Counted from the first letter of the stretch, positions 1-8,911 are shown. The stretch is 54,612 bases of DNA from Asparagopsis taxiformis (GCA_030407315.1 JALQPE010003149.1:1-54612), one strand, 5' to 3'. Made by a program: numbers and translations. The notes: a model not told the origin generated them from the letters alone.

Positions 1-490
1 TATCTAGGTATATTTCATTCAGGGAGTATGCGTTAGAATGTTGGATTGATGGATTTTCAAATTTTTGTGGCAGAAGAAAATTATTCAATGCGGCTTTGAT
101 TTGGACAAAATCGTAATTCCTAATTTTTTCGATATTCTGGACGAGATTCGCTTTGCGGGGAGGCACTGATCAGAATTCACTAGATAATTTTTTTCTGCGG
201 CAGAATTGATTGCAGACGAGGTCTTCGACTACCATGCCTTTGCTCTACTCTACGAGCTGTGCGACACTGAGCTGAAGCTAAAAATGTGCCATGTCCCTAC
301 CACTTGGCCTGTAGTACCAGCACTTTGCCAATGTGTTCTCGACTCGGTCGGGAGAAGAGAAGTGGTAATTCAACGTATTATGCGCTTATTCGCAGCAGAG
401 GTTAATCACAACAGTTCTGTATTTACCTGAGCTACTAGACTAGGCTGGAGATTCTTTAAACTGAAAAGACCTTCACAACATCCATCAGAT
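1..490 (+). other. Left-edge region with coding-like debris, no defined gene
   Basis: Two short stretches look coding on the + strand. Roughly positions 73-168 read as a peptide containing IVIPNFFDILDEIRFAGRH, ended by TGA. Positions 206-430 are open for 74 codons and contain DEVFDYHAFALLYELCD, ended by TGA. The two are in the same frame but are separated by two stop codons (TGA and TAA). Pyrimidine-rich stretches ending in CAG lie just before each stretch (near 72 and 203) and could be splice acceptors, but I found no convincing GT donor between them. The second stretch has no ATG start. I do not recognise a family. It could be the 3' part of a gene that begins left of the window, or a decayed gene. 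Positions 431-490 show nothing. Confidence 0.25.
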
Positions 491-1157
491 TCAGAGAGCC
501 GTTTTTGAGGTAGAGGTTGCCCAGTCTAACAATTCTTTAGCGGCATTGACGTGTTTTCCCGGAGCTTGGGAATAACAGAAGGCCAGCAAATGTACCCAGG
601 TTCGGCATGCTCGAGATCATTGCGACTGGAAGATCTTGAAGCTAGCAGGAAACAGAGATGAAGGGACGCCAAATCGGACATCGCTTTCTCGATCCGAACT
701 CTCCGTCCCTATGAAGCGGCTCACCCTTGAACTCATTCATGCGACATGCGTAGCAGAGAAAACGAATACCCAATGAAATTTTGTGGGATTCTATAGCGGA
801 TGAGCTTAGAGCGGGCATTTTTGCTGCGTCATGTCCTGGGAGAAGCATCGGAAGCATCTGTTCTTCAGACAGGAATTTTTCGTATCATGCCATTCATTGT
901 TTTCGACAATACACACTATACACTTTCCAGAAAGCTTGGATATTCGCTGATGAAATTCATGTATCTGTGCTGTAACCTTTCTTGATGTTGCAGAACAGAA
1001 TGAAATGTCTCTCGAAACCGTGCTTCCAAGTATTTCTCCCGTGTTCTTGGCTCTGGTAGCATTCTTAGTTTCAGCTTGTATTTTGAGAGGGCTCTTCCAC
1101 ATTCTCTCCATGAATCTGGGAGCCTGATTTTGTCTTGTATTCTCGAATTGGACAGTC
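491..1157 (-). other. Helicase relic: Cys-rich C-terminal tail
   Basis: Downstream of the RecQ zinc element one frame carries SKLSGKCIVCIVENNEWHD and then KNSC, followed by CFRCF. A second frame, taken up near 830, carries GIRFLCYACRMNEFKGEPLH. Cys-x2-Cys pairs followed by His and Cys are typical of the tail of this fungal helicase family and suggest a zinc-binding end. A third frame near 540-494 reads NAAKELLDWATSTSK and stops at TGA 491-493, giving a plausible original C-terminus. Frame changes near 1080-1150 and 830 show that the tail is also broken, unless unrecognised introns account for one of them. Confidence 0.5.
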
Positions 1158-1207
1158 TGAAGGTAATCGAAGCGTATCATGCTCAGTGGTAGGAAATGTA
1201 AACTTAC
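1157..1207 (-). other. Candidate 51-nt spliceosomal intron
   Basis: On the minus strand GTAAGTTTAC at 1207-1198 is a good donor and TACCTTCAG, ending at 1157, is a good acceptor preceded by a pyrimidine-rich run. The length of 51 nt is typical of fungal introns and is a multiple of three, so removal keeps the frame. It begins inside the CDVC zinc motif, which it would alter, so it may be a chance match or a family intron that has shifted in this degraded copy. Confidence 0.3.
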
Positions 1208-2519
1208 ATACATCGCACCAAACCGAAGAATCATCCGAAAGAACTGCACATATATCTGATGAAGATCCATCTACTGCCGAATATAAAAGCTGTCGACGGC
1301 ATTGAACCGATTGTTCAGCCCATGACACAAAATGGCCACCATAGTTGGCATGGCCATTAATTTCATCTTTCCCGAAGGAAGCCCACGTCGGTTTCAAGAC
1401 TGTATGGAAATACTTCGCGTTGAATATCACAAGACATGTAGCTGGAGACCCACTTCTCCCTGCCCTACCCACTTTCTTGAGCATATTCAACCAGAGAGCG
1501 GGATCCCCCAACATGAATTACTGTGCGAACATGCGGAGAATCTATTCCAGTTCCGAAACCAGAAGTACAAAACACAATCATTACTGCCCTCCCCTCATGT
1601 TGGTAATTGAACCATCTCTTCATGACTTCACTTCTTTCCTCTGCACTCATTCCAGAATGGTACCGAAGCCCAATAGTGAAAGCGGGAACGTGCCGAATCT
1701 CGAGCCACGCCTCGTGAAGAAAGTCTGCAACTGCATGCGTACCACAGTAGACAATTATCTGTGAGAGCACAGCCGAATCTGTAGATTCCGCAGCTTTCTC
1801 AAATAATCTCTCAGTCTCTTCAGTGAGGACAGAAATTGATTTAGCCATCATTGTATTGTATATGCGTTTGAATGGCAAAGTCTCACACCGCACGACTTGA
1901 ATGATAGGTTGTTTCGAGCAGTGGAGGTTCTTACAGTTTTTGCAAAGGAGCTCCGTGAGCAAGCTTCACAGCTTGCTCCATTTCGGGTGGAACAGTAGCG
2001 CTCATCATATGCAAGGAACTGAAACATTGCTTGCAACAGGCCTTAGACAATGCCTCAATTCCAACATTGCTTCCCGAAAAGTAGACCACTGGACGGTGAG
2101 ATGTGCCTCGTCGACAACAATTCGGCTTAGCCGTTTCTGGGAGACCAAATATGTAACGAGATCTTGATAGTCTGTTGTCAACACATGCTCAGCAGATTAA
2201 TAATCAAACCTCCAATTCCGCTTCTACTCTTTGCCCTTCCTCTTTGACCCCAGGTGAGAACCTCCATTCGATTTTTTGCCATATTTGTGCATCTCCTAAC
2301 CATATCTTGAACTAGTGCAACCAGAGGAAGGACAACAATAGTGAACGGCTGGACGAGATTCAGCTGCCCGGGACACAGCATGGGTGCCGTTTGTTCTATG
2401 AAACTCGGTAGGATGAAGAGATAAGACTTCCCTGATCCTGTCGGCATAATAATGAGGATGTCATCTTCCCGATCAAGGACTGCGATAGTCGTGTACAGCT
2501 GCAGAGGACTTCTGAAGCG
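1158..2519 (-). other. Helicase relic: RecQ superfamily 2 core
   Basis: All core motifs are readable in order. The FRSPLQL entry block is near 2515. Motif I is IIMPTGSGKS near 2450-2425. Motif Ia is TIVVLPLVALVQDMV near 2345-2300. Motif II is RIVVDEAHLTVQW, with the DEAH codons at 2112-2101. Motif III is MSATVPPEME starting at 2005. Next comes RTSTARNNLSF near 1935-1905. Motif IV is QIIVYCGTHAVADF near 1765-1725. YHSGMSAEERSEVMKRWF is near 1660-1607. Motif V is TSGFGTGIDSPHV, and motif VI is split as YAQESG / GRAGRSG around 1467. The RecQ zinc element follows, with CRRQLLYS (about 1297-1274) and CDVC (about 1215-1204). The frame changes at least six times between motif I and motif VI, including inside motif VI itself, so no functional ATPase can be made from this copy as read. 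Confidence 0.85.
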
Positions 2520-3639
2520 GCCATTGGGTCTCCAGATAAATCTCGAATTTTTTGAACCATTTGATAAATGAAGGCTATGTCTTTATGCGAGACAGGATAT
2601 GCATTGAGGTTGTCACTCTCCACACCGCGAATTCTCTTTGAGAATCTAACGAGATCATCCTTCACTTCTTCGACAAAGGTTTCCATCTCTTTCTCCAAAC
2701 TCAATCGTAACTCGGAAAAAGTTTCGGCAATAAGTTTCGTAGAGTGTTGGACTGGAGCTCGCGAATTCCCAACTACATCTCCTGGGTTTGGTTGTTCTGA
2801 AATGCAATCAGGGGGAGGTCTGTTGAGGATGAACGACGCCCATTGTAGTGATGCTGCACGGAATTCTGTAACTTTTTCCAGCTGAACACCAATGGGGAAG
2901 CAACTTGAGCGGGCATAAAACTTTTCGGCAGTTGCATGGGTATGTCCTGATTGCTCATCCAAGGGGAAAAACAACTCCACATCATCCCTTTGTACGTCTT
3001 TTTCTTCTTCCATAGCCATGAATAAGACACTGTGGTGCTGCTTCCCAACGTAGCGACGAACTATTCCTGCTTGCCAATGTCGATAAGTTTGAAAAGTGAT
3101 CTTAACACCTTGCTCTTGAAGAATGGAATTGAAAATGACCCGAAGTTTATCAGCCTTGAGTGGTTTGTTGTCTTCAGCGAACAAATGTATATTATGAGCA
3201 GTGGTGCAAACAAGTTGATTGACTTTTCCTATTACGAAACATTCCCAGGGACGAACGCATGAGAAATACAGGATCCAGAGGGTAGCAAGCTGACCAGATA
3301 CTACCCGCACGATCGGTTTCTGCCATCCTCGCAAAGATTCGCTCTTCCCATAGTCACAAATGAAATAGAGCTCACCTTGACTGATGAAAACATTCCGGAA
3401 CTTGGTGGAACTGTTTTGGAATGTATATGTTTCAATCTCAGAGGCTCTCGCCGTGCCGCCAGAAAGAATATGTGTCAAGACGAACAAGACCTTTTTTAGC
3501 TTGTAGACTGCCTGTAACCATTTCTGAGCAGCACAGTTTCGGAGCTTCCACTGTTCCGTATCATTACCGGTCATTTGACCTATTGGCACAATCATCATGA
3601 TCAGTTCGGGTAAACCACTGATGGCAAAGTACCGCATTT
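2520..3639 (-). other. Helicase relic: tyrosine-recombinase-like middle domain
   Basis: One frame runs open for about 370 codons. It contains HILSGGTARASEIETYTF (near 3470-3420), the equivalent of the family block in which an Arg sits in a PAR/ARA motif. This is followed by FRNVFISQGELYFICDYGKS and, about 120 residues later, FQTYRHWQAGIVRRYVG (near 3090-3040). An Arg block, a later Arg-His block and a Tyr recall the fold of tyrosine recombinases. I infer a recombinase-derived domain, but the exact catalytic spacing is not verified and it may be catalytically dead. The frame ends with DLSGDPMAASEV near 2518, where the next frame begins the helicase with FRSPLQLYTTIAVLDR. Confidence 0.5.
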
Positions 3640-4779
3640 GAAATTATATGATCTGGTAGCAAAGCTGCCATTTCATCCGCCCATTTTCTAGATCCTGATA
3701 GTTGGAGGAACGAGAAACCCTCTGCGGCATTTGTGAAATCATCAATGAGATTGGCCAAGAGTGTATCATAGTTTGCTGGCACGGTTGCGTTATGTAGAAC
3801 TGGACCATGAAGCATATTATCAGCCTCTGTCAAAAGGCTCTCAGCTGCCTTCCGAATATCGTCTACTGATATCTCACTTCCGTTCACAATGGCACATTGC
3901 TTATGACGGACGCAATCTATGAAATTTGTCCTGTGGCGTGAATGCGTATTAATTGACTGGCACTCCGTGAGAAGCCAGCGAGCTAGAGAGAATGAAGTAT
4001 TCTGAGAGACATTGAAAACTGCAGAAACGTCTAGCGCAGCCCCAGGCTTCTGGAAGGTTGGGAAAATCTCGTCCCGTTCTCAACCATTCCACACATGAAC
4101 AGAAATAAACATATGCAGCGAGGAATGGAGACAATTCCATAGATCTTTTGACCGACGACCTGTAGTAGTAGTCTTCTTCTCAGGGGGTGAGTCTTCTGCT
4201 ACCGAAAATGTCGCAATAAACTGATGAATTACAAGAGAAGTAGATGAAGTGGTAGATTTGGATATTTCATCATTGGAATCCTTGCTAAGGTTGACCATCA
4301 ACAGACTACAAAGCAGCTCATGCAAAGCGTTGTCCTTCGCGCTCCATACTCGATCACTATTGACTGTATCCGTGCTCTGATCCATCTTCTGACGCTTCGA
4401 AGCTGGTGCACTTTCAGGGAGGCCTTCAAGCTGCTGAACATAGTGTGCAACGCGATGCTCCACAAAGGCAGGCAATGCAAAGTTTCTGAAGCCCACATCT
4501 GGGACACTTTCTAATGATCGCTTCTTATCATTCTTGTAGAGTCTTGTAGTGAAGCAAACCAGACGAGCGATGTGGTCGGCGTATGTGCGAGCTGAAGATT
4601 CCTTAGAGCATTTGTGGAACATCCGTGATTGATGTCTTCCCGTTTGCTCTCTCGGAGCAACAATTCGGCGGAGGCTGGGAGCAGAATCACGATATACTTC
4701 ATTGAAAAGGTGAGTAGCGTACCTTCTGAATATGTTTCGAATAGAGTTTTCGATCGCGTCCTCAGACTCGGAACGCGGT
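3640..4779 (-). other. Helicase relic: linker between OrsD-like and recombinase-like parts
   Basis: A single frame can be followed from about 4779 to 3640, interrupted only by TGA at 4080-4082. Recognisable blocks are RRYATHLFNEVYRD, then SSARTYADHIARLVCFTTRL (about 4595-4540), and VPANYDTLLANLIDDFTNAA with GFSFLQLSGSRKW (about 3785-3670). The segment before the stop reads LHMFISVHVWNG and the one after reads ERDEIFPTFQKPGAALDVSA. This is what one expects if a single sense codon, plausibly CGA for Arg, became TGA. The segment is typical of the region between the finger domain and the helicase in this fungal family, and no catalytic motif is visible in it. Confidence 0.6.
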
Positions 4780-5449
4780 TATCTGTCAACTGAATTGGTA
4801 CGTCTTGGATATTACGGAAGCCCATATTGGCCAACATTACGTCAAATGGGCATCTATGGAGTAAGAATGACTTTTGTCCCTCACTGTCTTGCAGAGGCAG
4901 TGAAAACCCTTTTTGAACGGCATGCACTTCAGCATCATGGGTGCCCCTTCCGAATTGAATCTGAGAGTGAATAGCGGAAACAAGATCAACAGTAGTGGGG
5001 CAGAAGGGAGGGCCGGCTGCCTTGGATCCCCGGCGCATTGTAGCGCTCTTGCTCGGTATCAAGGAGCATTTCATCTTAGTTCTGTTGGTCTCATCTTGTC
5101 GGAGTGAAGACTGGTGACCCGCAATACGAAGAGAAACAACAGGAAAGAATTTCTGGAACCGGCCTCGACCAATAGTTTGAAGCAACTTTTCTGGACATTT
5201 TCCAGCCTTGATGAGCGCTTCCTTGATTGGTATGTCATGTTCCTTGATAAGGTGCTTCTGGAGGATGGGGATCTCAATTGAACAGAATGAGCAACAGAAA
5301 CATTGAAATCCGTTGTGAACACGGACATGTGGTATGGGATTTAAGCCATGATGTAGACTAGAGAGAGACTCAGGAGCATTTCGGTACATATCATGCATTG
5401 GCGTTGAAAAGTACCACCAACACATTTCGGAAGGGTTGAGTCGTTCGCC
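4780..5449 (-). other. Helicase relic: OrsD-like C2H2 region
   Basis: The translated minus strand reads LNPIPHVRVHNGFQCFCCSF and then QKHLIKEHD, a Cys-x2-Cys/His-x4-His finger-like arrangement. It is followed by LLQTIGRGRFQKFFPVV, which resembles the VQ..f.....r.FpV segment that follows the finger in OrsD-type proteins (orsellinic acid cluster protein D domain). Near 4860-4790 it continues as MLANMGFRNIQDVPIQL. The family resemblance is from memory of the pattern. The role of this domain is unsettled; the Cys/His pairs suggest zinc binding. The frame is lost near 4775, where a neighbouring frame continues with SESEDAIENSIRNIFRRYA. Confidence 0.6.
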
Positions 5450-5452
5450 GAA

Positions 5453-5749
5453 TCAATGCCAGAGTGACACCCCCCTTTTTTTCCATTTCCCGGATGATAG
5501 CTGAACTAAGAAACTCTTGGACGATGCAGTCACTGTCGTTACATGTATCGGTAGTTTATGGGCTCCATCATGAGTACTCAGGTGTGCTGCCAGTGATTTG
5601 GCGCTGCGAAATGCCGCTCCGTGATGAGTGCACACCAACAAACCACTGTGAGAATCATATTTGATACCCGCTTGAGATATTAGGTCCAGTCTGCCTCCAT
5701 GCTTGACTCGGATCGCTTTTCTGGGAGATTTGATGCCATCAATGCTTGA
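5453..5749 (-). other. Helicase relic: N-terminal finger-like segment
   Basis: The frame is open from 5749 to a TGA at 5450-5452. It contains YDSHSGLLVCTHHGAAF followed by KSLAAHLSTHDG, a finger-like Cys/His pattern with two spaced His at the end. This matches the first finger-like segment at the N-terminus of OrsD-type fungal proteins, although only one Cys is present. The next segment (5425 downward) is in the same frame, so only the TGA interrupts. That TGA follows CAT and could derive from CGA by a C to T change, or could lie in an intron starting at a GTGTCA donor. Both explanations are inference. Confidence 0.6.
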
Positions 5750-5752
5750 TTA

Positions 5753-6013
5753 GTCTGACGGAGAGAGCATATGTAATGAAAGCTAGAAACTCGAATGAAT
5801 CTTCTCATGGAAGAGCCGGTGCCTCATTTTCCTCTTTTGAGCAAAGACAGCCAAATTGAGATTCAGGTTTTTCGTTCGCATATCAATGATCAAAGAGGCA
5901 GCCGAAAGGAAACTGTACTCCATGATGCAAAGCAGGTTCCTCTGCAGTTCGCAGTAAGCATTTGCTTTGCCTCACTAGTGAGGGTCAAGTGATCCAGGGG
6001 GATGTATATGAGA
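5753..6013. other. Intergenic stretch, no gene seen
   Basis: No recognised protein motif or RNA is visible. Short open frames exist on both strands but have no start, neighbour or family resemblance that would support them. This is where the missing 5' end of the helicase would be expected. I could not identify an ATG-containing exon joined by good splice sites. Confidence 0.4.
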
Positions 6014-6406
6014 TCAACGCTCCATCCTAGGCTGAGTGGCAGCACGGGTAAATCGGTACATAGGTAATTTCCAAATACACCTACACAGGAGTTTGCATGA
6101 GACTAAGAACCCAGGGGGGGGGAGTGGCCGGTCGTGATTGTATGTGTCGTCATCAAAGTTCAGACTTTTCTTACTCATTGGAAATAATTCGAGCCTTTCT
6201 CCCGGTGTGGCTACAGGAATACCAGCCCATTCCCTGAATTTATTCATTTCAAAACGAAAATAAATATTTGACCGATTTCTAGCGCCTCCTTTTAAATCCA
6301 GAATGTACGTTTGAGAAAAGTCATAAGTTTTGGTGTATTGAGCTTCTTTTCCTATGCTCGGACGGAATGAGCTGAAAAAATCATGGAAACGAGGGCTTTG
6401 GGGCAA
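6014..6406 (-). CDS. Unrecognised coding-like ORF, probably a fragment
   Basis: An open frame of about 130 codons has balanced amino-acid composition and blocks such as DFSQTYILDLKGGARNRS, FEMNKFREWAGIP and SLNFDDDTYNHDRP. It has no ATG at its beginning; the first candidate start is TTG at 6406-6404, so if it is a real gene this is an internal exon or a truncated piece. No transmembrane segment or signal peptide is obvious. It lies on the same strand as the helicase relic, about 260 bases upstream of its open frame, and could be a remnant of the same locus or of a separate gene. No function can be given. Confidence 0.25.
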   Translation of the reverse strand: MPQSPRFHDFFSSFRPSIGKEAQYTKTYDFSQTYILDLKGGARNRSNIYFRFEMNKFREWAGIPVATPGERLELFPMSKKSLNFDDDTYNHDRPLPPPGFLVSCKLLCRCIWKLPMYRFTRAATQPRMER

Positions 6407-7270
6407 AGCGGATGGAAGCCTGACTGGGAGAATAACGAATACTAACTTTCTATAAATAAATCTACTTCAAAATAAGTCCAGTCTGTCAGGAGTGAGTAAG
6501 TCCAAATGACTGTCTGACAAGTCCGACACCGGACTTTCACTGTGGGAATATTGCCTCGCCGGTTGAGGCTGAAGGTCCCCGTCAGTAAGTAGGATAGTTT
6601 ATAGTAGAAAGCCAACTATGCTTTCTGGGCCACGCGCACATACATGCGCAAGTGTGCGCACGCAGTATACCAAGTTCTACTCCACCAATGTAGTGAAGCA
6701 CACATGGGAAGCATAGTGTACTAATTGCTTTTCCTGTATACTTTCGCACGGGAAATACAGTAGGATACAGTAGTGCACACCAGCAGCGTCACCAGCTGTG
6801 ATGCTGTACGGTACCGAACATTGTTCCGGTATCAATGGATTTGTGTCAACTATGCTATTTCAGAAAGGAAGCTACAGTGATATGGTTATACCACGCATAC
6901 AGCTGAGCCTCCCCTATGAGTACTCAAAATCTTTAAGAGTACGTAGTTTACAAGAATTTCGTACGCGCATCATATTTACGCTCTACGAAGGTTTCATTTA
7001 AACAGATATTATCTGCTTGAGATTATGATCAGGAAGTGCATACAGAGCTTGGAGTAAAATATATCCGTGGCTTTACTTTCTCTTCGAAAAAATCCCAGAA
7101 AATCGGTCCATACAAAATCCTGCCCTGATTTATATTTCTCGCGTAACGTACGAGTCTGGTCTGGGCAGTATGAATTCTGAGCGGGCTAAACCTGCAACGA
7201 TCTTATTGGATCCTCATGTTGGCCCGCGACAGACATCCCGAACACGTTGATTTGTGCACAACTAATGACG
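6407..7270. other. Non-coding stretch with early copies of the AAGTCC motif
   Basis: No supported gene. The segment holds scattered AAGTCC words around 6474-6536, including the inverted repeat annotated at 6519-6536, and a GCGCAC/GTGCGC-rich patch near 6646-6665. The short ORFs here lack any family resemblance and look like chance frames. Confidence 0.4.
6519..6536. repeat. Inverted repeat AAGTCCG-ACAC-CGGACTT
   Basis: Seven-base arms AAGTCCG and CGGACTT flank a 4-base spacer. It shares the AAGTCCGAC word with the 45-bp element found in the flanking repeats and in every satellite unit, and is the leftmost relative of that element. Confidence 0.7.
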
Positions 7271-7750
7271 CTGTGTTTGTAAGTCCGACGAGTCAGATAA
7301 CAAGTCCGACGTCGTACCTACAGCCGGCCATGGTGTGATTGGTGCTTGAAGTCTGCACTGCTCAGCTGTCCAGTGCCACTGCGACACATGTACTGTGGCA
7401 TTCACAGCACACCATGCATTGGCAATGCTCTGAGTACACGTGCGGTGCTGCAGCCACGGTAGTATACGTAGCGGATTAGCAGTAGCCTACAGGCTGGCAC
7501 AAGTTATCCAAGCGCCACTCTGACGCACGTGTACAACGTATTACATGAACCATGGACAACTGCGTCATGTATGCAGCCCATGTTCCGAGCATACGTGTGC
7601 CACGTGCACGCCTCATCCACAGTTCATGCATGTGCGTTGTGTACAGCACAATGTACCTCCATTCTGACCTCTTTTTCAGCTGGGGACTCATACTCGACCT
7701 CTATATCACACAATATCTCTGCAAATAAAATCTCAAAAGATCCACCCACT
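7271..7750 (+). repeat. Dispersed direct repeat, copy 1 (~480 bp)
   Basis: This segment aligns by eye along its length with 8778-9262 in the same orientation. Shared landmarks, in order, are the GTAAGTCCGAC element, ATTGGTGCTT, GTCCAGTGCCACT versus CTCCAGTGCCACT, GCCACGGTAGTA, AGCCTACAGGCTGGCAC, ACATGAACCAT, CACAGTTCATGCATGTGCGT and ATCTCTGCAAATA. Differences are scattered substitutions and small indels. Open frames are not conserved between the copies, which argues against a protein-coding repeat. It may be a non-autonomous mobile element or a subtelomeric repeat; I saw no clear terminal repeats or target-site duplication. Confidence 0.8.
7279..7318. repeat. AAGTCCGAC element, flank copy 1 (degenerate)
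   Basis: GTAAGTCCGAC at 7279-7289 is followed 12 bases later by AAGTCCGACGTCGTACC at 7302-7318. The right arm has lost the GGACTTAC end seen in the other copies. The palindromic centre CGACGTCG remains. Confidence 0.7.
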
Positions 7751-8040
7751 GCGTCCCTCTCCAACGGACCGCGGCCACCAGCATCTCTTCCGGGAAGAGG
7801 ACGTTTCGGACAGGACGAGCAAACAACACAACGAAATCACGTAACCATGGAAGGGGTTGCAATGAGTCACCTTCAGCTAGATAGAGGCAGCGTCCAGGTT
7901 TACTGTCCCAAAGCCCCCAAATCAATTTTTATAGTGGTAGAAAACAACCCACTGCTCCCGGAAGCGCTTCAAGCATTAGGACGGTGCGGAGGCAGCATGG
8001 GATGATCAGTTCCCCACCACCTCCTCAATTATATAAAAAG
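7751..8040. other. Unique stretch between repeats, no gene seen
   Basis: A + strand open frame of 158 codons spans 7529-8005, but its first part lies in the repeat and is not preserved in the second repeat copy. Its later part shows no motif. It contains the short palindrome TCTTCCGGGAAGA near 7786. Nothing else is supported. Confidence 0.35.
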
Positions 8041-8045
8041 AGGAT

Positions 8046-8122
8046 TTCGAATTTTTTGGCAAGACTCGAACTCAAGTTCTCCAAATCATATGTTTTATAT
8101 TATCCAACTGAGCCAGATGTGC
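8046..8122 (-). tRNA. tRNA-like sequence, probably a pseudogene or tRNA-derived relic
   Basis: The minus strand contains a perfect internal A box TGGCTCAGTTGG (8115-8104) and, about 31 bases on, a B-box-like GAGTTCGAGTC (8073-8063), the correct order and spacing for a tRNA gene. The T arm forms four pairs including one or two G-U. The D stem does not close (GCTC faces AT-rich sequence), the acceptor ends do not pair, and no convincing anticodon arm with U33 can be drawn. I therefore read it as a decayed tRNA or tRNA-derived repeat, not a working gene, and give no amino acid. Confidence 0.4.
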
Positions 8123-8777
8123 AAGCTCGCTATTGATGGCACCTCTTTACCCGTACTTGATACTCCGCTCCGAACTTTTACTAGGTAGGTTACCTACACA
8201 GACGAGTGACAGGGCTCGGTCTGGTCTCCGCTACACTGTAAGCTATCAGATATCAACGTGTACGCGTGTATCTACTGTACACGTGTACATATTGAGTATA
8301 GTATGTTCTCCATGCTTTTCTCTTCCCTGCTCTATCCCCTAATAGTATGTCGTCGGGATCAAGTCTGATCCCTTGCAATGGCCTATACCTATTCCGATTT
8401 GAGAAATGCGCCAGAAAGACTTTTACAGGGCCAAATACTCTATTAAAAAATTTTTACAATTTTTGAAATCGCAGTAGAAAACGCTTGAAAGGTATAATCT
8501 TGAAATTGTATGTGATTTCGTGCTGTTTGACGAAGAACAGTCCGATGGGATGATGTAGCGAGATAAGAGAAGAGACCGAAATGAGTTGTTTTTGGAGGGT
8601 AGTAGGCTAGTACGCCGCACCTGTCAGTCTACTTTCTTATTATTCCTCGACGTTTTCAAGTCCAATCACCACAGCTACAGTTCCCACCGGGCCAGATTTG
8701 GCACAGCGGTCCCATTGGTTGCAGCGTCTGGCCCGTCCATCAGCCAGCTCGCGCCGTGGTATGAGAAATATTACGCC
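8123..8777. other. Non-coding stretch with short palindromes
   Basis: No supported gene. It contains GTAGGT-T-ACCTAC at 8185-8197, the perfect palindrome at 8277-8288, and AT-rich sequence near 8440-8520. The small ORFs here overlap on both strands and show no motif. Confidence 0.4.
8277..8288. repeat. Perfect palindrome GTACACGTGTAC
   Basis: A 12-base self-complementary site with an E-box-like CACGTG centre. The related words ACGTGTAC/GTACACGT recur at 7434-7443, 7526-7534, 8874-8881, 8912-8923 and 8948-8959. Confidence 0.7.
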
Positions 8778-8785
8778 GTTCGGCT

Positions 8786-8828
8786 GTAAGTCCGACAACC
8801 CCAACCAGAATTCCGACGTCGGACTTAC
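8786..8828. repeat. AAGTCCGAC inverted-repeat element, flank copy 2
   Basis: GTAAGTCCGAC (8786-8796) and its exact reverse complement GTCGGACTTAC (8818-8828) flank a 21-base spacer. The inner TCCGACGTCGGA (8812-8823) is itself a perfect palindrome. The layout is the same as in the satellite unit. Confidence 0.85.
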
Positions 8829-8911
8829 CGTCCAGCGCCCTCTCATTGGTGCTTCAAGTCGCCACTCTGCACAACGTGTACATGCTCCCGCTAGCTCTCC
8901 AGTGCCACTCC

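Larger units (their letters stand above)
491..5749 (-). pseudogene. Broken fungal RecQ-type helicase gene (OrsD/C2H2 N-terminus, recombinase-like middle)
   Basis: This is a relic of a large DNA helicase. Intact relatives unwind DNA by ATP hydrolysis in the nucleus, and in many fungi they are multicopy and telomere-linked. Blocks in order on the minus strand are two zinc-finger-like segments (about 5640-5570 and 5340-5230), an OrsD-like region, a middle domain with recombinase-like signatures, the RecQ core with motifs I to VI, the RecQ zinc motif and a Cys-rich tail. The reading is broken. In-frame TGA codons lie at 5450-5452 and 4080-4082. Frame changes are needed near 4775, 3620, 2518, 2200, 2007, 1938, 1900, 1467, 1080-1150 and 830. 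The frame is open upstream only to a TAA at 5750-5752, with no ATG, so the 5' end is missing or in an unrecognised exon. A plausible last stop is TGA at 491-493. One or two breaks could be introns, but ten cannot. Orientation is away from the satellite array. Confidence 0.85.

Noticed and set aside
1465..1470. Tiny intron removing the frame break inside helicase motif VI
   Set aside because: Only about 8 bases could be removed between a GT and an AG there, too short for a spliceosomal intron. A single extra base explains the break.
7529..8005. 158-codon + strand ORF between the flank repeats
   Set aside because: Its first part lies in repeat copy 1 and the frame is not conserved in copy 2. 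The remainder shows no motif.
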